Below are positions 14,782 to 23,932 of a stretch of 36,436 nucleotides of DNA, piece after piece. A program made the position numbers and the translations under genes. Source of the stretch: Actinomycetes bacterium. GTDB taxonomy: Bacteria > Actinomycetota > CALGFH01. Within the stretch, counting starts at the first letter, position 1; the number at the start of each line of letters is the position of its first letter. The notes under the pieces were generated by a model. It had not been told where the DNA came from, ran no database searches, and was given only the letters and a program-made list of their open reading frames with translations. The stretch is taken from NCBI GenBank assembly GCA_036000965.1, contig DASYUT010000248.1, positions 1-36,436 on the forward strand, read 5' to 3'.

Positions 14782-15699
14782 ATGTCCAGACCGCTCGACG
14801 GCAGGGTTGCCCTCGTGGCGGGGGCGACGCGCGGTGCCGGGCGTGGCTCGGCCGTGGCGCTCGGGGAGGCGGGGGCGACCGTGTATTGCACCGGCCGCAC
14901 CACCCGGGGGCGACGTTCGGAGTACGACCGCCCGGAGACGATCGAGGAGACTGCCGAACTTGTCACCGCCGCTGGCGGCTTTGGAATCGCGGTCGCGGTT
15001 GACCATCTCGAGGCGGGCGAGGTCGAGGCGCTTGTGCAGCGGATCGACGCCGAGAGCGGGCGGCTCGACGTGCTGGTCAACAACATCTGGGGCGGCGAGC
15101 TGTTGTTCGAGTGGGACACGCCAGTGTGGGAGCACGACCTCGAGAAGGGGCTGCGGATACTGCGCCTGGCGATCGACACGCACCTGATCACCAGCCATTT
15201 CGCGCTTCCGCTGTTGATCCGGAAGCCGGGCGGGCTGGTCGTGGAGATGACCGACGGCACCCGCGAGTACAACGCCGAGCGCTACCGGGTCTCGGCGTTC
15301 TACGACCTGGCCAAGACCGCGGTCATCCGGCTCGCCTTCGCCCAGGGCGAGGAGCTCGCCCCGCACGGGTGCACCGCCGTTGCGTTGACGCCGGGTTGGA
15401 TGCGCTCGGAGATGATGCTCGACAACTACGGGGTCACCGAGGCGAACTGGCGCGACGGGGCAGCCACGAATCCGCACTTCGCCGCGATCTCCGAGAGCCC
15501 GCGGTTCGTGGGTCGCGCGGTCGCCGCGCTCGCCGCCGACCCGGACATCCGTCGCCGCAGCGGCGGCTCGTTCTCTTCAGGCGGGTTGGCACGCGAGTAC
15601 GGCTTCACCGATCTGGATGGCTCCCAGCCCGACTGCTGGCGCTATCTCGTCGAGGTCCAGGACGCGGGTCGGCCGGCCGACCCAACCGGCTATCGCTGA
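14782..15699 (+). CDS. Short-chain dehydrogenase/reductase
   Basis: The 305-residue enzyme starts at the ATG at 14782, supported by a GGAGGTG six bases upstream. It has the NAD(P)-binding motif GATRGAGRG (14-22), LVNNIWGG (98-105) and the catalytic Tyr174-x3-Lys178 in FYDLAKT, with GWMRSEM after the substrate loop. The Arg pair after strand 2 (TGRTTRGRR) favours NADP. It is in frame with the upstream reductase remnant without an intervening stop, so a fusion of up to 459 residues starting at 14320 is possible. The ribosome site argues for independent translation. Substrate unknown. Confidence 0.85.
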   Translation: MSRPLDGRVALVAGATRGAGRGSAVALGEAGATVYCTGRTTRGRRSEYDRPETIEETAELVTAAGGFGIAVAVDHLEAGEVEALVQRIDAESGRLDVLVNNIWGGELLFEWDTPVWEHDLEKGLRILRLAIDTHLITSHFALPLLIRKPGGLVVEMTDGTREYNAERYRVSAFYDLAKTAVIRLAFAQGEELAPHGCTAVALTPGWMRSEMMLDNYGVTEANWRDGAATNPHFAAISESPRFVGRAVAALAADPDIRRRSGGSFSSGGLAREYGFTDLDGSQPDCWRYLVEVQDAGRPADPTGYR

Positions 15700-15950
15700 G
15701 TCCTGCGCACGATCAGCTCGGCGGTCTCAGTTGCGGGAGCTGGGGCCAAGGCGACGACGAGCTGGCCCAGAGCCAGAGGCCCTCGGCGAGCCCCCTGCAA
15801 GCGGATCCGCTTGCGGCACCACGGAGGACGCGCACCTTGACTGGTCGCCTCGACTGGTCGCCTCCCGCACGCTTGAGCTTGTAGTCGACGGAGCCTAATT
15901 GCACCAGGCTGCCTGCTCTGAACTCCATCACCGCAGGTGCAACAGTCCCA

Positions 15951-17645
15951 TCAGGACACGTAGAGCTTCAGTGTCTGGCCGTAGCCGGTGGCGTTGAGGG
16001 CCGTGCCGGGGACCACCACGCGGTAGACGTAGGTGCCGGCCGTGGACCAGGCAAACGAGAACGCGTAGGTGCCGTCGGAGCGCAGCGTCGTCGACGCGAC
16101 CGTGACCCAGGAGCCGTTGGCGTAGCGCTGCCGCCGCACCGCCGTGCCCGCCCGGAGCGGCGCGACGCTGCCACGCAGGCGCACGGTCGTGCCGCGGCTC
16201 ACCGTGGCGTCGGCGAAGGCCGCGGAGACACGCCACCGCACCAGCGTGGTGACCGCCGGGCTCGTGGAGGACAGGTAGGACCACGACGCCGGCGCGACGA
16301 GCCGGTAGGCGCCGTTGGTCCCGGGCGTGGAGCCGAAGGCCACCGTGCCGGTCGAGGACGTGGTGCCGGTCGCGATGCTCCGCCACGTGGTGGACCCGGC
16401 GGCCCGCCGCTGCAGCACGACCCGCTGGCCGGGGATTGCCGCGCCCGACGTCGTGGCGAGCCTGCCCGACACGGTGATCCTGGTGCCGTAGGTGACGCTG
16501 GCCGGGGCCCGCACCGCTAGGGTGGTGCTCTTCTGGATGGCGTACTCGCGCAGGGCGCTCCACTGCCGGGCGTCCTCGTAGCCCGCGGACCAGAAGACCA
16601 GGCCCCGAAGGCGATACTTCTCGATGAAGGTCATCTTCGACCTGGTGGCGTCCGCGTCGTTGTACCAGACGACATGCTGCACGCCGGCGGGCGTGGTGTA
16701 GGTGAACCAGGGCGCCGCCGTCGGGCGTCCCATCGCGTCAACGCTGGACCACTGGCGGGTGGCGCTGTACTGGATGCGCAGCGCCTCCGCCTGCGCGTAC
16801 GTTCTGCCCGTGGCGGTGCCGTACCCGTCAGGCTGCGTCGGATCGGCCGGCCAGTCGTAGCCGTACAGCGGCGCACCCAGCTCGATCTTGCTGGCGGGCA
16901 CGGCGGTCGCCGTGTAGGTGAGGATCTTGTCCACCCACCACACGGGGGCGATGGCGCCGGGCGACCCGCCGCCCCAGTGGTAGTTGTAGGCCATGACCCG
17001 GAACCGGTCGACGAAAGGCGCAAGACCGGCGTAGTCGTGGACTGACCAGTTCGGGTCGACGGCGCTCGTGCGCGGCCCGACCGACACCGACAGCATCCTG
17101 CCCTGCGCGTGCAGCGCCGTCGCGAGCTCGCCGACGAGCGTCACGAAGCCGCTGCGCACCGCGGCCTTGTCGGTCGAGGTGCCCCCGAAGTTCATCGACT
17201 CGTAGTCGAGGTCGATGCCGTCGTCGCCGTTCGCGGTGACCAGGCCGACGAGGGTCTGCACGTGCGCGGCGCGCTGGGCGGGATCGCGGAGCAGTGCCGC
17301 CATGCTGGCGGCGTTCAGCGACTCCGCGACGGTCGGGACGACCTTGATGCCGCGGCTGCGCAGTGCGTCCACGACCGTGGGGTCACCGGCGCCGGCGTGC
17401 GGGGCGATCGCGGTCGCCCCCGTCACCTGGTACCACAACGGCGAGCCCTCGGCCCACAGGTCGGCGTTCTGGGTCACGGAGGTGAGGGCGTTGGGCATCG
17501 ACCAGTACGGCAGCCAGCCGTTGACGATCCGGCGCGGCAGCGTGTCGGCGGACGCGGGGGGGCCGCCCGCGAGGAGTCCCAGGGCCAGGAGCGATGCGGC
17601 CAGGACGCCGCAGAGCAGGCCGGCGCGGAGGCGACGTGGGTGCAT
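15951..17645 (-). CDS. Secreted GH18-type glycoside hydrolase with Ig-like repeats
   Basis: The 564-residue protein begins with a signal peptide (MHPRRLRAGLL, hydrophobic core to about residue 28, likely cleavage after ASA at 33). An AGAGG site lies close before the ATG at 17645. Residues about 38-375 form a glycoside hydrolase family 18 barrel. DGIDLDYE (142-149) carries the catalytic Glu149, and MAYNYHW (218-224) and the late FWSAGYED strand fit the fold. Two beta-rich modules of about 90 residues (380-465 and 475-564) with VTYGTRITVSGRL and VSRGTTVRLRGSV resemble bacterial Ig-like repeats used for wall or polymer contact. The likely role is extracellular chitin or peptidoglycan cleavage. 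It appears monocistronic. Confidence 0.85.
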   Translation of the reverse strand: MHPRRLRAGLLCGVLAASLLALGLLAGGPPASADTLPRRIVNGWLPYWSMPNALTSVTQNADLWAEGSPLWYQVTGATAIAPHAGAGDPTVVDALRSRGIKVVPTVAESLNAASMAALLRDPAQRAAHVQTLVGLVTANGDDGIDLDYESMNFGGTSTDKAAVRSGFVTLVGELATALHAQGRMLSVSVGPRTSAVDPNWSVHDYAGLAPFVDRFRVMAYNYHWGGGSPGAIAPVWWVDKILTYTATAVPASKIELGAPLYGYDWPADPTQPDGYGTATGRTYAQAEALRIQYSATRQWSSVDAMGRPTAAPWFTYTTPAGVQHVVWYNDADATRSKMTFIEKYRLRGLVFWSAGYEDARQWSALREYAIQKSTTLAVRAPASVTYGTRITVSGRLATTSGAAIPGQRVVLQRRAAGSTTWRSIATGTTSSTGTVAFGSTPGTNGAYRLVAPASWSYLSSTSPAVTTLVRWRVSAAFADATVSRGTTVRLRGSVAPLRAGTAVRRQRYANGSWVTVASTTLRSDGTYAFSFAWSTAGTYVYRVVVPGTALNATGYGQTLKLYVS

Positions 17646-18087
17646 GGACCTCTCTTCGGTAGGGGTTGTCGGAGGGCCAGTGACCCATGCCATGGGGCTC
17701 CAGCGCCGACGCGGCGTCCACAGGGGAGAGCGCCGGGCCCACCGCTCGCGTTACGGCCCTCGACAGCCCGTTGGCCGACGGCCGCCGGGAGCCACGCGGT
17801 GATGACGGCGGCATTGTTCCGCCAGGCCAGGCGGCCGGGCCGGGGTGGAGGCCTAGATCCGCCGCGGGCCGGTCAGCGTTGCGCCGGGTGCCGTCGCGGG
17901 CGGCCAGGCGGTTGCTTCGCAGACGCCGGATAAGCCCGGAGACGCCGGCATCACCCAGCGCGGGTTGACCGGCGGCGCGGTCCCGACCGCGCGGAGGCAC
18001 TCGAGGGCCTCGTTGTTCCGTGCAGCACCACGTTGTCGTTGTCGGACGGCGGGAAGCTGGTCAGCGGGTGATCGGCTCAAGTGCGGC
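17646..18087. other. Intergenic stretch with no gene seen
   Basis: This 442-base stretch lies between the starts and ends of two minus-strand genes. It should hold the promoter of the hydrolase gene near its left end and the 3' region of nothing recognisable. Open frames here are shadows of one another and have no domain or ribosome site. Confidence 0.5.
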
Positions 18088-19473
18088 TCAATCGGCCGCA
18101 TCGGCCACCTCGGCGCTGACGGCGAGCAGGTCGGCCAGGCCGAACCGGCCAGGGTGGGCGGCGGGCAGGGTCGGGCGCCAGCTCGGGTCGACGGCCCGGT
18201 AGGACTCGCCATCGGCGTCGACGATGCCGACCAGCACCTCGCCGACGATCCGGCCGCCGACCGGGCCGAGCCGCTCCCCACGGCCGCGGTGCTCGGCCTC
18301 TTTGAGCAGGTAGAACCAGAGCGGCGTCTCCAGCTTCCAGCCGGCCGGGCCGAGGCCGACCTCCTCGGGGCTCAGCGGCTCGACCCCGAGGCGGCGGGCG
18401 ACCGCCTCGCCCGACGGCAGCCCGACCCCCTGGCCGCGCTGGAGGTCGCGGACGGCCAGTGAGCCGTAGTCGTCGCCGCCTTCGACCCCGGAGATGGCGT
18501 GTGGCAGCCGGATGAGGCTGGCGGCGAGCCGGCCGTCGATCCGCTTGGCCCGCTGGGCCGGCGGCCGTCCCGGCAGGTCGAACAGGTACGACCAGTCGAC
18601 CACCCGGACGGCCGGCACCGGGCGGAAGCCGAGCAGGTCGGGGAAGAGCGGCACCGGCTCGGCGTCGCGGTTGACCTGGTAGCGCTCGCGGATCTGGCTG
18701 TGCCCGTAGCGATAGGCGGCGTCGGCGAACTCCAGCGGGATCCAGGCCGCTCCCGGCGCTGGCCGGTAGTTGTGGATCCCGCCCGCCAGCAGCTCGGCGG
18801 CCAGCGCCGTCCCGACCAGCCGCGGCAGGAAGTCCTCGAGCAGGACCCACTGGTAGTGCCAGGTAGCGGCCCGGCGGGCCTCGGCGAACAGGTCGGCCTC
18901 GGCCACCCCGTCGCGGCGCAGCCGGTCCACCAGGCCGTTGTGGAGGCCGAGCATGGCCACGTGCAGCTGGCTCATCAGCAGGTGGACGTCGTTGCGGGGG
19001 TCGCCGACCAGGGCGACGCCCTGGGCGTTGCGGGGCAGGTCGGCGGGTCGGCCGGCGTCGTTGCGGCCGAGCAGGAGCTTGGCCGGGTCGTCGCGGGCGT
19101 ACAGGAACGGCATGCCGGCCGGCCCGTCGCCGTAGACGGCTTCCAGATTTGCCCTGGGGCTGCGGGCGTTGCGGATCTCGGCCAGCTCGGCGTGGTGGGT
19201 CAGGGGCGAGCGGTCGGCGGTGATGTCGTGGGCCACGAACTGCCCGAACACCGGCCAGCCGGCCGCCCCATCGGCGTCGGGCCCACCTCCCACCTCGACC
19301 GCGGCGGCGTCGCAGGCGCCGCCGGCCCGGCCGAGAGCGTGCAGGGCGTCGTCCTTGCAGTCCAGCGGCTCCAGCTCCGGGAACAGCCGCCGGTAGCCGC
19401 CGCCGGCCAGCGGCTCCTCCGGCGCGCGTCCGGGAGCCAGGCAGTGGTCCCGGACCCTGGTCGCCGTCGGCAT
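18088..19473 (-). CDS. Heme peroxidase (animal-type peroxidase superfamily)
   Basis: The 461-residue protein has the landmarks of the peroxidase-cyclooxygenase superfamily. VFGQFVAHDIT gives distal His82 and calcium-ligand Asp83. RNARSP and GDPRND (158-162) precede the helix LLMSQLHVAMLGLHNGLVD, and AYRYGHSQIRERY gives proximal His258. GGAGGAGG just before the ATG at 19473 sets the start. No signal peptide is evident, unlike many members. A second minus-strand frame overlapping the gene is only a shadow. Bacterial members oxidise halides or organic substrates with H2O2; the substrate here is unknown. No partner genes are adjacent. Confidence 0.85.
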   Translation of the reverse strand: MPTATRVRDHCLAPGRAPEEPLAGGGYRRLFPELEPLDCKDDALHALGRAGGACDAAAVEVGGGPDADGAAGWPVFGQFVAHDITADRSPLTHHAELAEIRNARSPRANLEAVYGDGPAGMPFLYARDDPAKLLLGRNDAGRPADLPRNAQGVALVGDPRNDVHLLMSQLHVAMLGLHNGLVDRLRRDGVAEADLFAEARRAATWHYQWVLLEDFLPRLVGTALAAELLAGGIHNYRPAPGAAWIPLEFADAAYRYGHSQIRERYQVNRDAEPVPLFPDLLGFRPVPAVRVVDWSYLFDLPGRPPAQRAKRIDGRLAASLIRLPHAISGVEGGDDYGSLAVRDLQRGQGVGLPSGEAVARRLGVEPLSPEEVGLGPAGWKLETPLWFYLLKEAEHRGRGERLGPVGGRIVGEVLVGIVDADGESYRAVDPSWRPTLPAAHPGRFGLADLLAVSAEVADAAD

Positions 19474-19511
19474 GGCCTCGCCTCCTCCCCGCCCGCTGCA
19501 TGGTTACAAGA

Positions 19512-19745
19512 TTACCGCTGTCCGGGAGGGGCCAGGCAAGCGGCGAGGGCGGCGGCGTCGAGGTTTGCCGCCGGACAGGACCACGCCGACGCGGTCGCCG
19601 CGAACCGCGCCGGTGCGCAGGCGGCCAGGGGCAGGGCGGCGGTCGGCTCGACCAGCTGCTTGGTCCGCGACCAGTGCTGGACGTAGACCCGAAGGACCTG
19701 CTCGAGGTGGCCGCGACCGACGATCAGCAGCTGTGCGCCGACCGC
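19512..19745 (-). pseudogene. C-terminal relic of threonine/serine dehydratase
   Basis: The minus strand encodes HWSRTKQLVEPTAALPLAA, then in a neighbouring frame LRTGAVRGDRVGVVLSGG, then back in the first frame NLDAAALAACLAP and a TAA stop. Put together these form the C-terminal end of the PLP-dependent threonine/serine dehydratase catalytic domain (VVEPSGA-type helix followed by the VVLSGGN turn). The PLP-binding lysine and most of the enzyme are absent. Two opposing frame changes and the truncation at the palindrome near 19750 mark a pseudogene. Confidence 0.6.
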
Positions 19746-19752
19746 GCTCCTG

Positions 19753-19778
19753 ACGATAGGAAGATATCTTCCTATCGT
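19753..19778. promoter_or_regulatory. Perfect 26-bp palindrome, probable PadR operator
   Basis: ACGATAGGAAGAT followed by its exact reverse complement ATCTTCCTATCGT spans 19753-19778. It ends just before the ATG at 19786 and covers a GTG at 19777. It is far more AT-rich than its surroundings. A dimeric winged-helix regulator encoded immediately downstream is the obvious ligand. With so short a distance, the transcript may be nearly leaderless. Confidence 0.7.
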
Positions 19779-19785
19779 GTGGGGC

Positions 19786-20145
19786 ATGCGGCGCAAACCA
19801 GGAACCCTCCTCCTGCTCGAAGTCGACATCCTCGACGCCGGCCTCGCGCTGCGCCGCGACGGCACCCCCAGCTTCCACGGATTCCAGCTCGCCAAGGCCA
19901 TCGCCGACCGTGGTGACGCCCGCACCGCCCTGACCGCCCACGGCACCCTCTACAAGGCACTGGCGCGCATGGAAGACGCCGGCCTGCTCACCAGCACCTG
20001 GGAAGATCCCAACCTCGCCGCCACCGCCAGCCGGCCCAGACGGCGGCTGTACGAGGTCACCGGCGCCGGTGCGCAGGCATTCGCCGCCCACCAGGCACAG
20101 CACCCCACCACGCCTCGACCACGACCAGCAGCCGGGCCGGCATGA
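19786..20145 (+). CDS. PadR family transcriptional regulator
   Basis: From the ATG at 19786 the product has 119 residues; a GTG at 19777 would add three but lies inside the palindrome. The winged helix spans about residues 5-95: LLLLEVDILDAG, FHGFQLAKAI, GTLYKALARMEDAGLL and RRRLYEVTGAGAQAF, the GTLY-x-x-L-x-R-M motif being typical of PadR. A Pro/Ala-rich tail follows. The stop overlaps the next start (ATGA at 20142), so the two proteins are translated together. It is likely autorepressed through the upstream palindrome, with the signal coming from the membrane partner. Confidence 0.85.
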   Translation: MRRKPGTLLLLEVDILDAGLALRRDGTPSFHGFQLAKAIADRGDARTALTAHGTLYKALARMEDAGLLTSTWEDPNLAATASRPRRRLYEVTGAGAQAFAAHQAQHPTTPRPRPAAGPA

Positions 20146-20969
20146 CCACCACCGACCACGCCACCACCCTGGTCACCTGGTGGGTACGCGTCTACACCCG
20201 CCACCTTCCCCCCGCGATCGCCGAACGCCGGCAGGCCGAGCTCGTCTCGGACCTGTGGGAGCAGCGCGCCCACGCTCACCAGGTCGGCGCGCCAGTCCTT
20301 GCGGTCACGCTGTCGATCCTGCGGCGCACCGCCGCCGGCATCCCCGCCGACCCCCACTGGCGACACGGCCAGCTCGCCGCAGCACGCGGCAGACCACATC
20401 CACAGCAAGGATGGCGCATGACCTCAACCGGCACCCGCGCCCTCGTCCGCAACTGGTGGCTCATCCTCGCCGCGCTCCTGATCCCGCTCCAGGCGGTCGC
20501 CGCGTTCGGCATCATGGGGCTCGACACCTCGACCGATCCCCTGTGGCCAAAGCTTTGGTATACCGGGGCGCTGGTCATGGTCATCGGCGCCGTGCTGATC
20601 GCTGCCGGCATCGTGGCGCGCCGTTGGGCACGTGCCACTGGTGACGTGCTGATCGCCATCGGCGTACTCCCCCTGACGATCAGCCTCGCCACAGTCGGCA
20701 GCACCCCGTTCGTCGCGGTGCCGCTGGTGACGCTGCTGGTGATCAGCATAGCCGTCCTGGACGCCGCCGACGCGCGCAGCCTCGCCGCCCCCGCCAACGG
20801 CGCGCGCCGCTGGCTGCTCACCGCCGCCACGGTCATGGCCGCCACGCTGGTCGGCATCGGCATGGCCCGAGCTGGTGCCGACCCAGTCGCGGTCGTCCTG
20901 GTGATGGTCGGCGCCGCGCTGATCGCGCTCCTCGCCGTCATCGGCCAGCGCCTCAGGCGCATCGCATGA
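20142..20969 (+). CDS. PadR-linked integral membrane protein
   Basis: The 275-residue protein begins with a soluble segment (about 1-95) including TRHLPPAIAERRQAELVSDLWEQRAHAHQ, resembling the cytosolic helical part of membrane proteins encoded with PadR regulators. Then follow about six hydrophobic segments: near 107-125, 138-160, 166-186, 190-208, 225-243 and 247-268. No transport or enzyme motif is visible. The four-base overlap with the regulator gene supports a sensor-regulator pair or a regulated membrane protein. The stimulus is unknown. Confidence 0.75.
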   Translation: MTTTDHATTLVTWWVRVYTRHLPPAIAERRQAELVSDLWEQRAHAHQVGAPVLAVTLSILRRTAAGIPADPHWRHGQLAAARGRPHPQQGWRMTSTGTRALVRNWWLILAALLIPLQAVAAFGIMGLDTSTDPLWPKLWYTGALVMVIGAVLIAAGIVARRWARATGDVLIAIGVLPLTISLATVGSTPFVAVPLVTLLVISIAVLDAADARSLAAPANGARRWLLTAATVMAATLVGIGMARAGADPVAVVLVMVGAALIALLAVIGQRLRRIA

Positions 20970-21158
20970 CAGTCCGGTCGCACTCCTGCGCAACCTCGTC
21001 ACGAAGCAGGCAGGCCACCCCAGCTCGGCAAAGCATGCCCGCAGGCGGGCCAGGACGATTTGGAACCGCCCGGCCCACGATCCATCAGCCTCAGCAAGAG
21101 AACCGGTCCCGAGCGCCGTGAGGTCGTCGAGCCCCGCGTCCACCAGTGATCGTCGCGG

Positions 21159-22463
21159 TCACGGTGGGGTGCGGGCCGGTTTGCGGTGCAGGCGGTAGTG
21201 GAGCACCAGGAAGGGGAGCCCGAAGACCCAGAAGGCGTGCTCGGCCCGCAGCTCGTCGTCCTGGACGTAGACGTCGAGCTGCTCGGCGAAGCCGTGCACC
21301 GCCAGAGCAGTCAGCTGCCTGGTGGCCGGGTCGATGTAGGTCAGGTAGTGGCCAGGCTGGTCGAGGTCGCTGCGGCTGGTGAGCACCAGGCCACCACCGG
21401 GGCGAGCGTGCGGCACCAGCGTGGCCGTGAAGCTGGCCTGGGGGAGCGGGAAGCCGACGCTGACGTACCCGCGTCCGGCATGGCGGTAGGTGGTGTAGAT
21501 GCCGACGTAGATCGGCTCGTCGTTGTCGGCGAACGACCGGATCCAGCCGCGGACGGCCACGACGTCATCCTGGGACGGGATGATGGTGTCGATGCGGCTG
21601 CGGATCCCCCGCAACGCTTCCCGCTGGTTCATCGGCACGCTGGCCTGCCCGAGCGGGCGTGCCACCAGCGTCCGGTACAGCAGGTAGCCCGGACGCACCC
21701 ACCGCCGCCACTGCGGGACGATGTCGAGGGTGAACCGCGTGGTGTGCTCGTAGAACTCCCGGACCCTCGGATCGACGTCCGCTGGAGCGAACCGCGGCCC
21801 GGCCAGCTCATCGAGCGAGGCGACAATGCCGACGTCGGGTGCGTCGGCGAGGTAGGTGCCCCCGAGCACCTCGGCCAGCTCGCGGACGTAGCCGGTCCCG
21901 ACGTAGCGGGTCCGGGCTTCCAGCGGCACGACGAAGGGGAGGTCTGCTGCTCGGACCCGCTCGGCCAGCAGGCGCACCTGCGCGTCCCGAAACAGCAGCG
22001 CCGACACCGCCCGGTAGGCGAGCACCGTGCTGCTGGCCACTGCCGATCCTGGCACCCGACGCGCTCGCGCAGCCAACGCCCGGCCCACCGCGGCGCCCAC
22101 CAGCGGCCCCAGCGCCACCTTCTGCGGACGGATCCCGAGCGCGCCGGCGACCGCCCCGGCCGCCGTTCCCACCGTGACGGGTCCAGCGCCGGTGAGGCGC
22201 TCGGCCGCCCACCCCAGCGGAGCAGCCAGCGCGGAGCTGGTCGCGATGCGGTGCCACAGCGCCGGGATCTCGCCTGGACGCTGCCGTGCCCGGGCCACCG
22301 CCTCCGAAGCCCCCAGACCGACGGCGCCGGCCATCGCCCCGATCCCAGCAGCCCTCGCGCCCCGGTGACCGGTGAGTGCAGCGCCGGCCAGGCCACCGAT
22401 CGCGCAGGCGAAGCCGACAGCCCCCGTTCGGCTGGTCGCCGAGGCCGAACCATCTGGTGCCAT
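21159..22463 (-). CDS. Conserved hypothetical membrane-associated protein
   Basis: The 434-residue protein has an Ala/Gly-rich N-terminal part (about 1-160) with several weak hydrophobic helices ([53 protein letters not shown]). A soluble C-terminal domain (about 175-430) contains [42 protein letters not shown] and [19 protein letters not shown]. The YEHTTR and GLPFL-x-LHYR elements look conserved, but I do not know a named domain. The N-terminal start is the furthest ATG; no strong ribosome site supports it. The gene is on its own between divergent operons. Confidence 0.7.
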   Translation of the reverse strand: MAPDGSASATSRTGAVGFACAIGGLAGAALTGHRGARAAGIGAMAGAVGLGASEAVARARQRPGEIPALWHRIATSSALAAPLGWAAERLTGAGPVTVGTAAGAVAGALGIRPQKVALGPLVGAAVGRALAARARRVPGSAVASSTVLAYRAVSALLFRDAQVRLLAERVRAADLPFVVPLEARTRYVGTGYVRELAEVLGGTYLADAPDVGIVASLDELAGPRFAPADVDPRVREFYEHTTRFTLDIVPQWRRWVRPGYLLYRTLVARPLGQASVPMNQREALRGIRSRIDTIIPSQDDVVAVRGWIRSFADNDEPIYVGIYTTYRHAGRGYVSVGFPLPQASFTATLVPHARPGGGLVLTSRSDLDQPGHYLTYIDPATRQLTALAVHGFAEQLDVYVQDDELRAEHAFWVFGLPFLVLHYRLHRKPARTPP

Positions 22464-22953
22464 CCTCGGAATCTACCCGTCCTGGTGGAGGGTCGCACCA
22501 CGACAACGCCCAACTCGGCCAACAACGGCCGGGCTCCTCGGGTCCCGCACGCCGTCGAGCAGTGAACCGGACAGCGCGAACAACCCCGACGCATCCATAA
22601 GCTGTACCCGGTCAGCATCCTGGTGACCTGAGGCCCGGCACTGGTTCTGGGGCACGCCGACCCGCCCTGGTCGTCCCGCGGAGTAGGAGGAGGGCACAGC
22701 GCGGTGAGCTTGGCGCGGATGACTTCCCGGTCAGCCTGCCAGTTGAGCGGGTCTGGGGCGCAAGCAGCGACGCGGCGGCCCGCGATGAACGGGAGCTGTG
22801 CGGGCGGCGCCGGAGCTGGCCGCGTCGCTAAAGGAGTCGACGCGGCGGGTCCAGGACGGCAGCATGCCTGGTACGGCCGGCGGGCGGCGCGGACCCTGAC
22901 CGGGAGCCGCCGACGGCGGCGGAGCGCTCGGGAAGCGGACCAGTGAGGTACAC
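22464..22953. other. Intergenic stretch upstream of the ABC-2 operon
   Basis: These 490 bases lie between divergent genes and must hold the promoters of both. No frame shows a domain or a good ribosome site except GAGG just before the GTG at 22954. I see no convincing repeat or operator. Confidence 0.4.
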
Positions 22954-23898
22954 GTGCCGGCGGTGGAAGTGGACGGCCTGGGAAAGGTCTTCAGGGGTGG
23001 CGGCCCGCGGCGGCGGCCGGTGGAGGCCGTCCGCGGCATCACGTTCGCGGTGGAGCCAGGCGAGCGGCTGGCGTACATCGGGCCGAACGGGGCAGGCAAG
23101 TCGACGTCGATCAAGATGCTCACCGGCATCCTGCACCCGACGAGGGGATCGGCCCGCGTCCTCGGCCTGACGCCGTGGACGCAGCGCCGCGAGCTTGCCC
23201 GCAAGATCGGCGTGCTGTTCGGCCAGCGCGCTCAGCTCTGGTTCGAGCTGCCGCCGCGGCAGTCGTTCGCGCTGCTCGGAAGGATCTACGGCCTCGACCG
23301 GCGGACGACCGCGGCCCGTGTCGAGGAGCTCGGCGCGCTGCTGGACTCCGGGGACCTGTTCGACGTGCCGGTCCGCAGCCTCTCGTTGGGTCAGCGCATG
23401 CGCTGCGAACTTGTGGCCGCCGTGCTGCACGCGCCGCAGGTGCTGTTCCTCGACGAGCCGACCATCGGCATGGACCTGGTCGCGAAGCAGCGGTTCCGCG
23501 AGCTGGTGGTGCGGCTGAACCGCGAGCAGCAGACGACGATCTTTCTCACCTCGCACGACGTCCCCGACGTCGAGCAGGTTGCCAGGAGGGTCATCGTGGT
23601 CAACGGCGGCACGATCATCTACGACGACCGCGTCGCTGCAATGCGCCGGTCGGTGCTGTCGACCAAGCTGATCGAGGTCCGCTTCGAGGAGCCCCCGGCG
23701 GGCGGCTCCCTCGACTTCGACGGCCTGCGCGTGCTGCGGGAGTCCGGCACCGAGTACAAGCTGGTCGTCGACACCCGGCGGCGGTCGATCCGCGACGTGC
23801 TGGACACCCTGCTCGACACCGAGCGGGTGGCGGACATCTCCGTGGTTGACCCACCGCTCGAGGACGTGATCGCCCGGATCTACGGGGCACAGCCGTGA
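22954..23898 (+). CDS. ABC-2 exporter ATP-binding protein
   Basis: The 314-residue ATPase starts at a GTG with GAGG close upstream. It shows Walker A GPNGAGKS (43-50), the Q-loop region FGQRAQLWFELP (89-100), signature SLSLGQRMR (142-150), Walker B VLFLDEP (163-169, catalytic Glu168) and the switch His201 in TSHD. The Q-loop with QRxQLWF is typical of ATPases paired with ABC-2 permeases that some annotations call viologen exporters. Residues about 225-314 form the extra C-terminal domain of that group. It energises export through the two permeases encoded next. Confidence 0.9.
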   Translation: MPAVEVDGLGKVFRGGGPRRRPVEAVRGITFAVEPGERLAYIGPNGAGKSTSIKMLTGILHPTRGSARVLGLTPWTQRRELARKIGVLFGQRAQLWFELPPRQSFALLGRIYGLDRRTTAARVEELGALLDSGDLFDVPVRSLSLGQRMRCELVAAVLHAPQVLFLDEPTIGMDLVAKQRFRELVVRLNREQQTTIFLTSHDVPDVEQVARRVIVVNGGTIIYDDRVAAMRRSVLSTKLIEVRFEEPPAGGSLDFDGLRVLRESGTEYKLVVDTRRRSIRDVLDTLLDTERVADISVVDPPLEDVIARIYGAQP

Positions 23899-23932
23899 CC
23901 GGAGGGGTCCGGGGACCTTCAGGGGTGTCCCG

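Noticed and set aside
15840-15866. A short direct repeat, GACTGGTCGCCTC, occurring twice in tandem
   Set aside because: Two copies in a gene-free stretch without link to a gene or element; likely chance slippage.
18077-19501. A second long minus-strand frame overlapping the heme peroxidase
   Set aside because: It consists almost wholly of Arg, Pro, Gly and Ala with no peroxidase motif; the other frame has the catalytic histidines.
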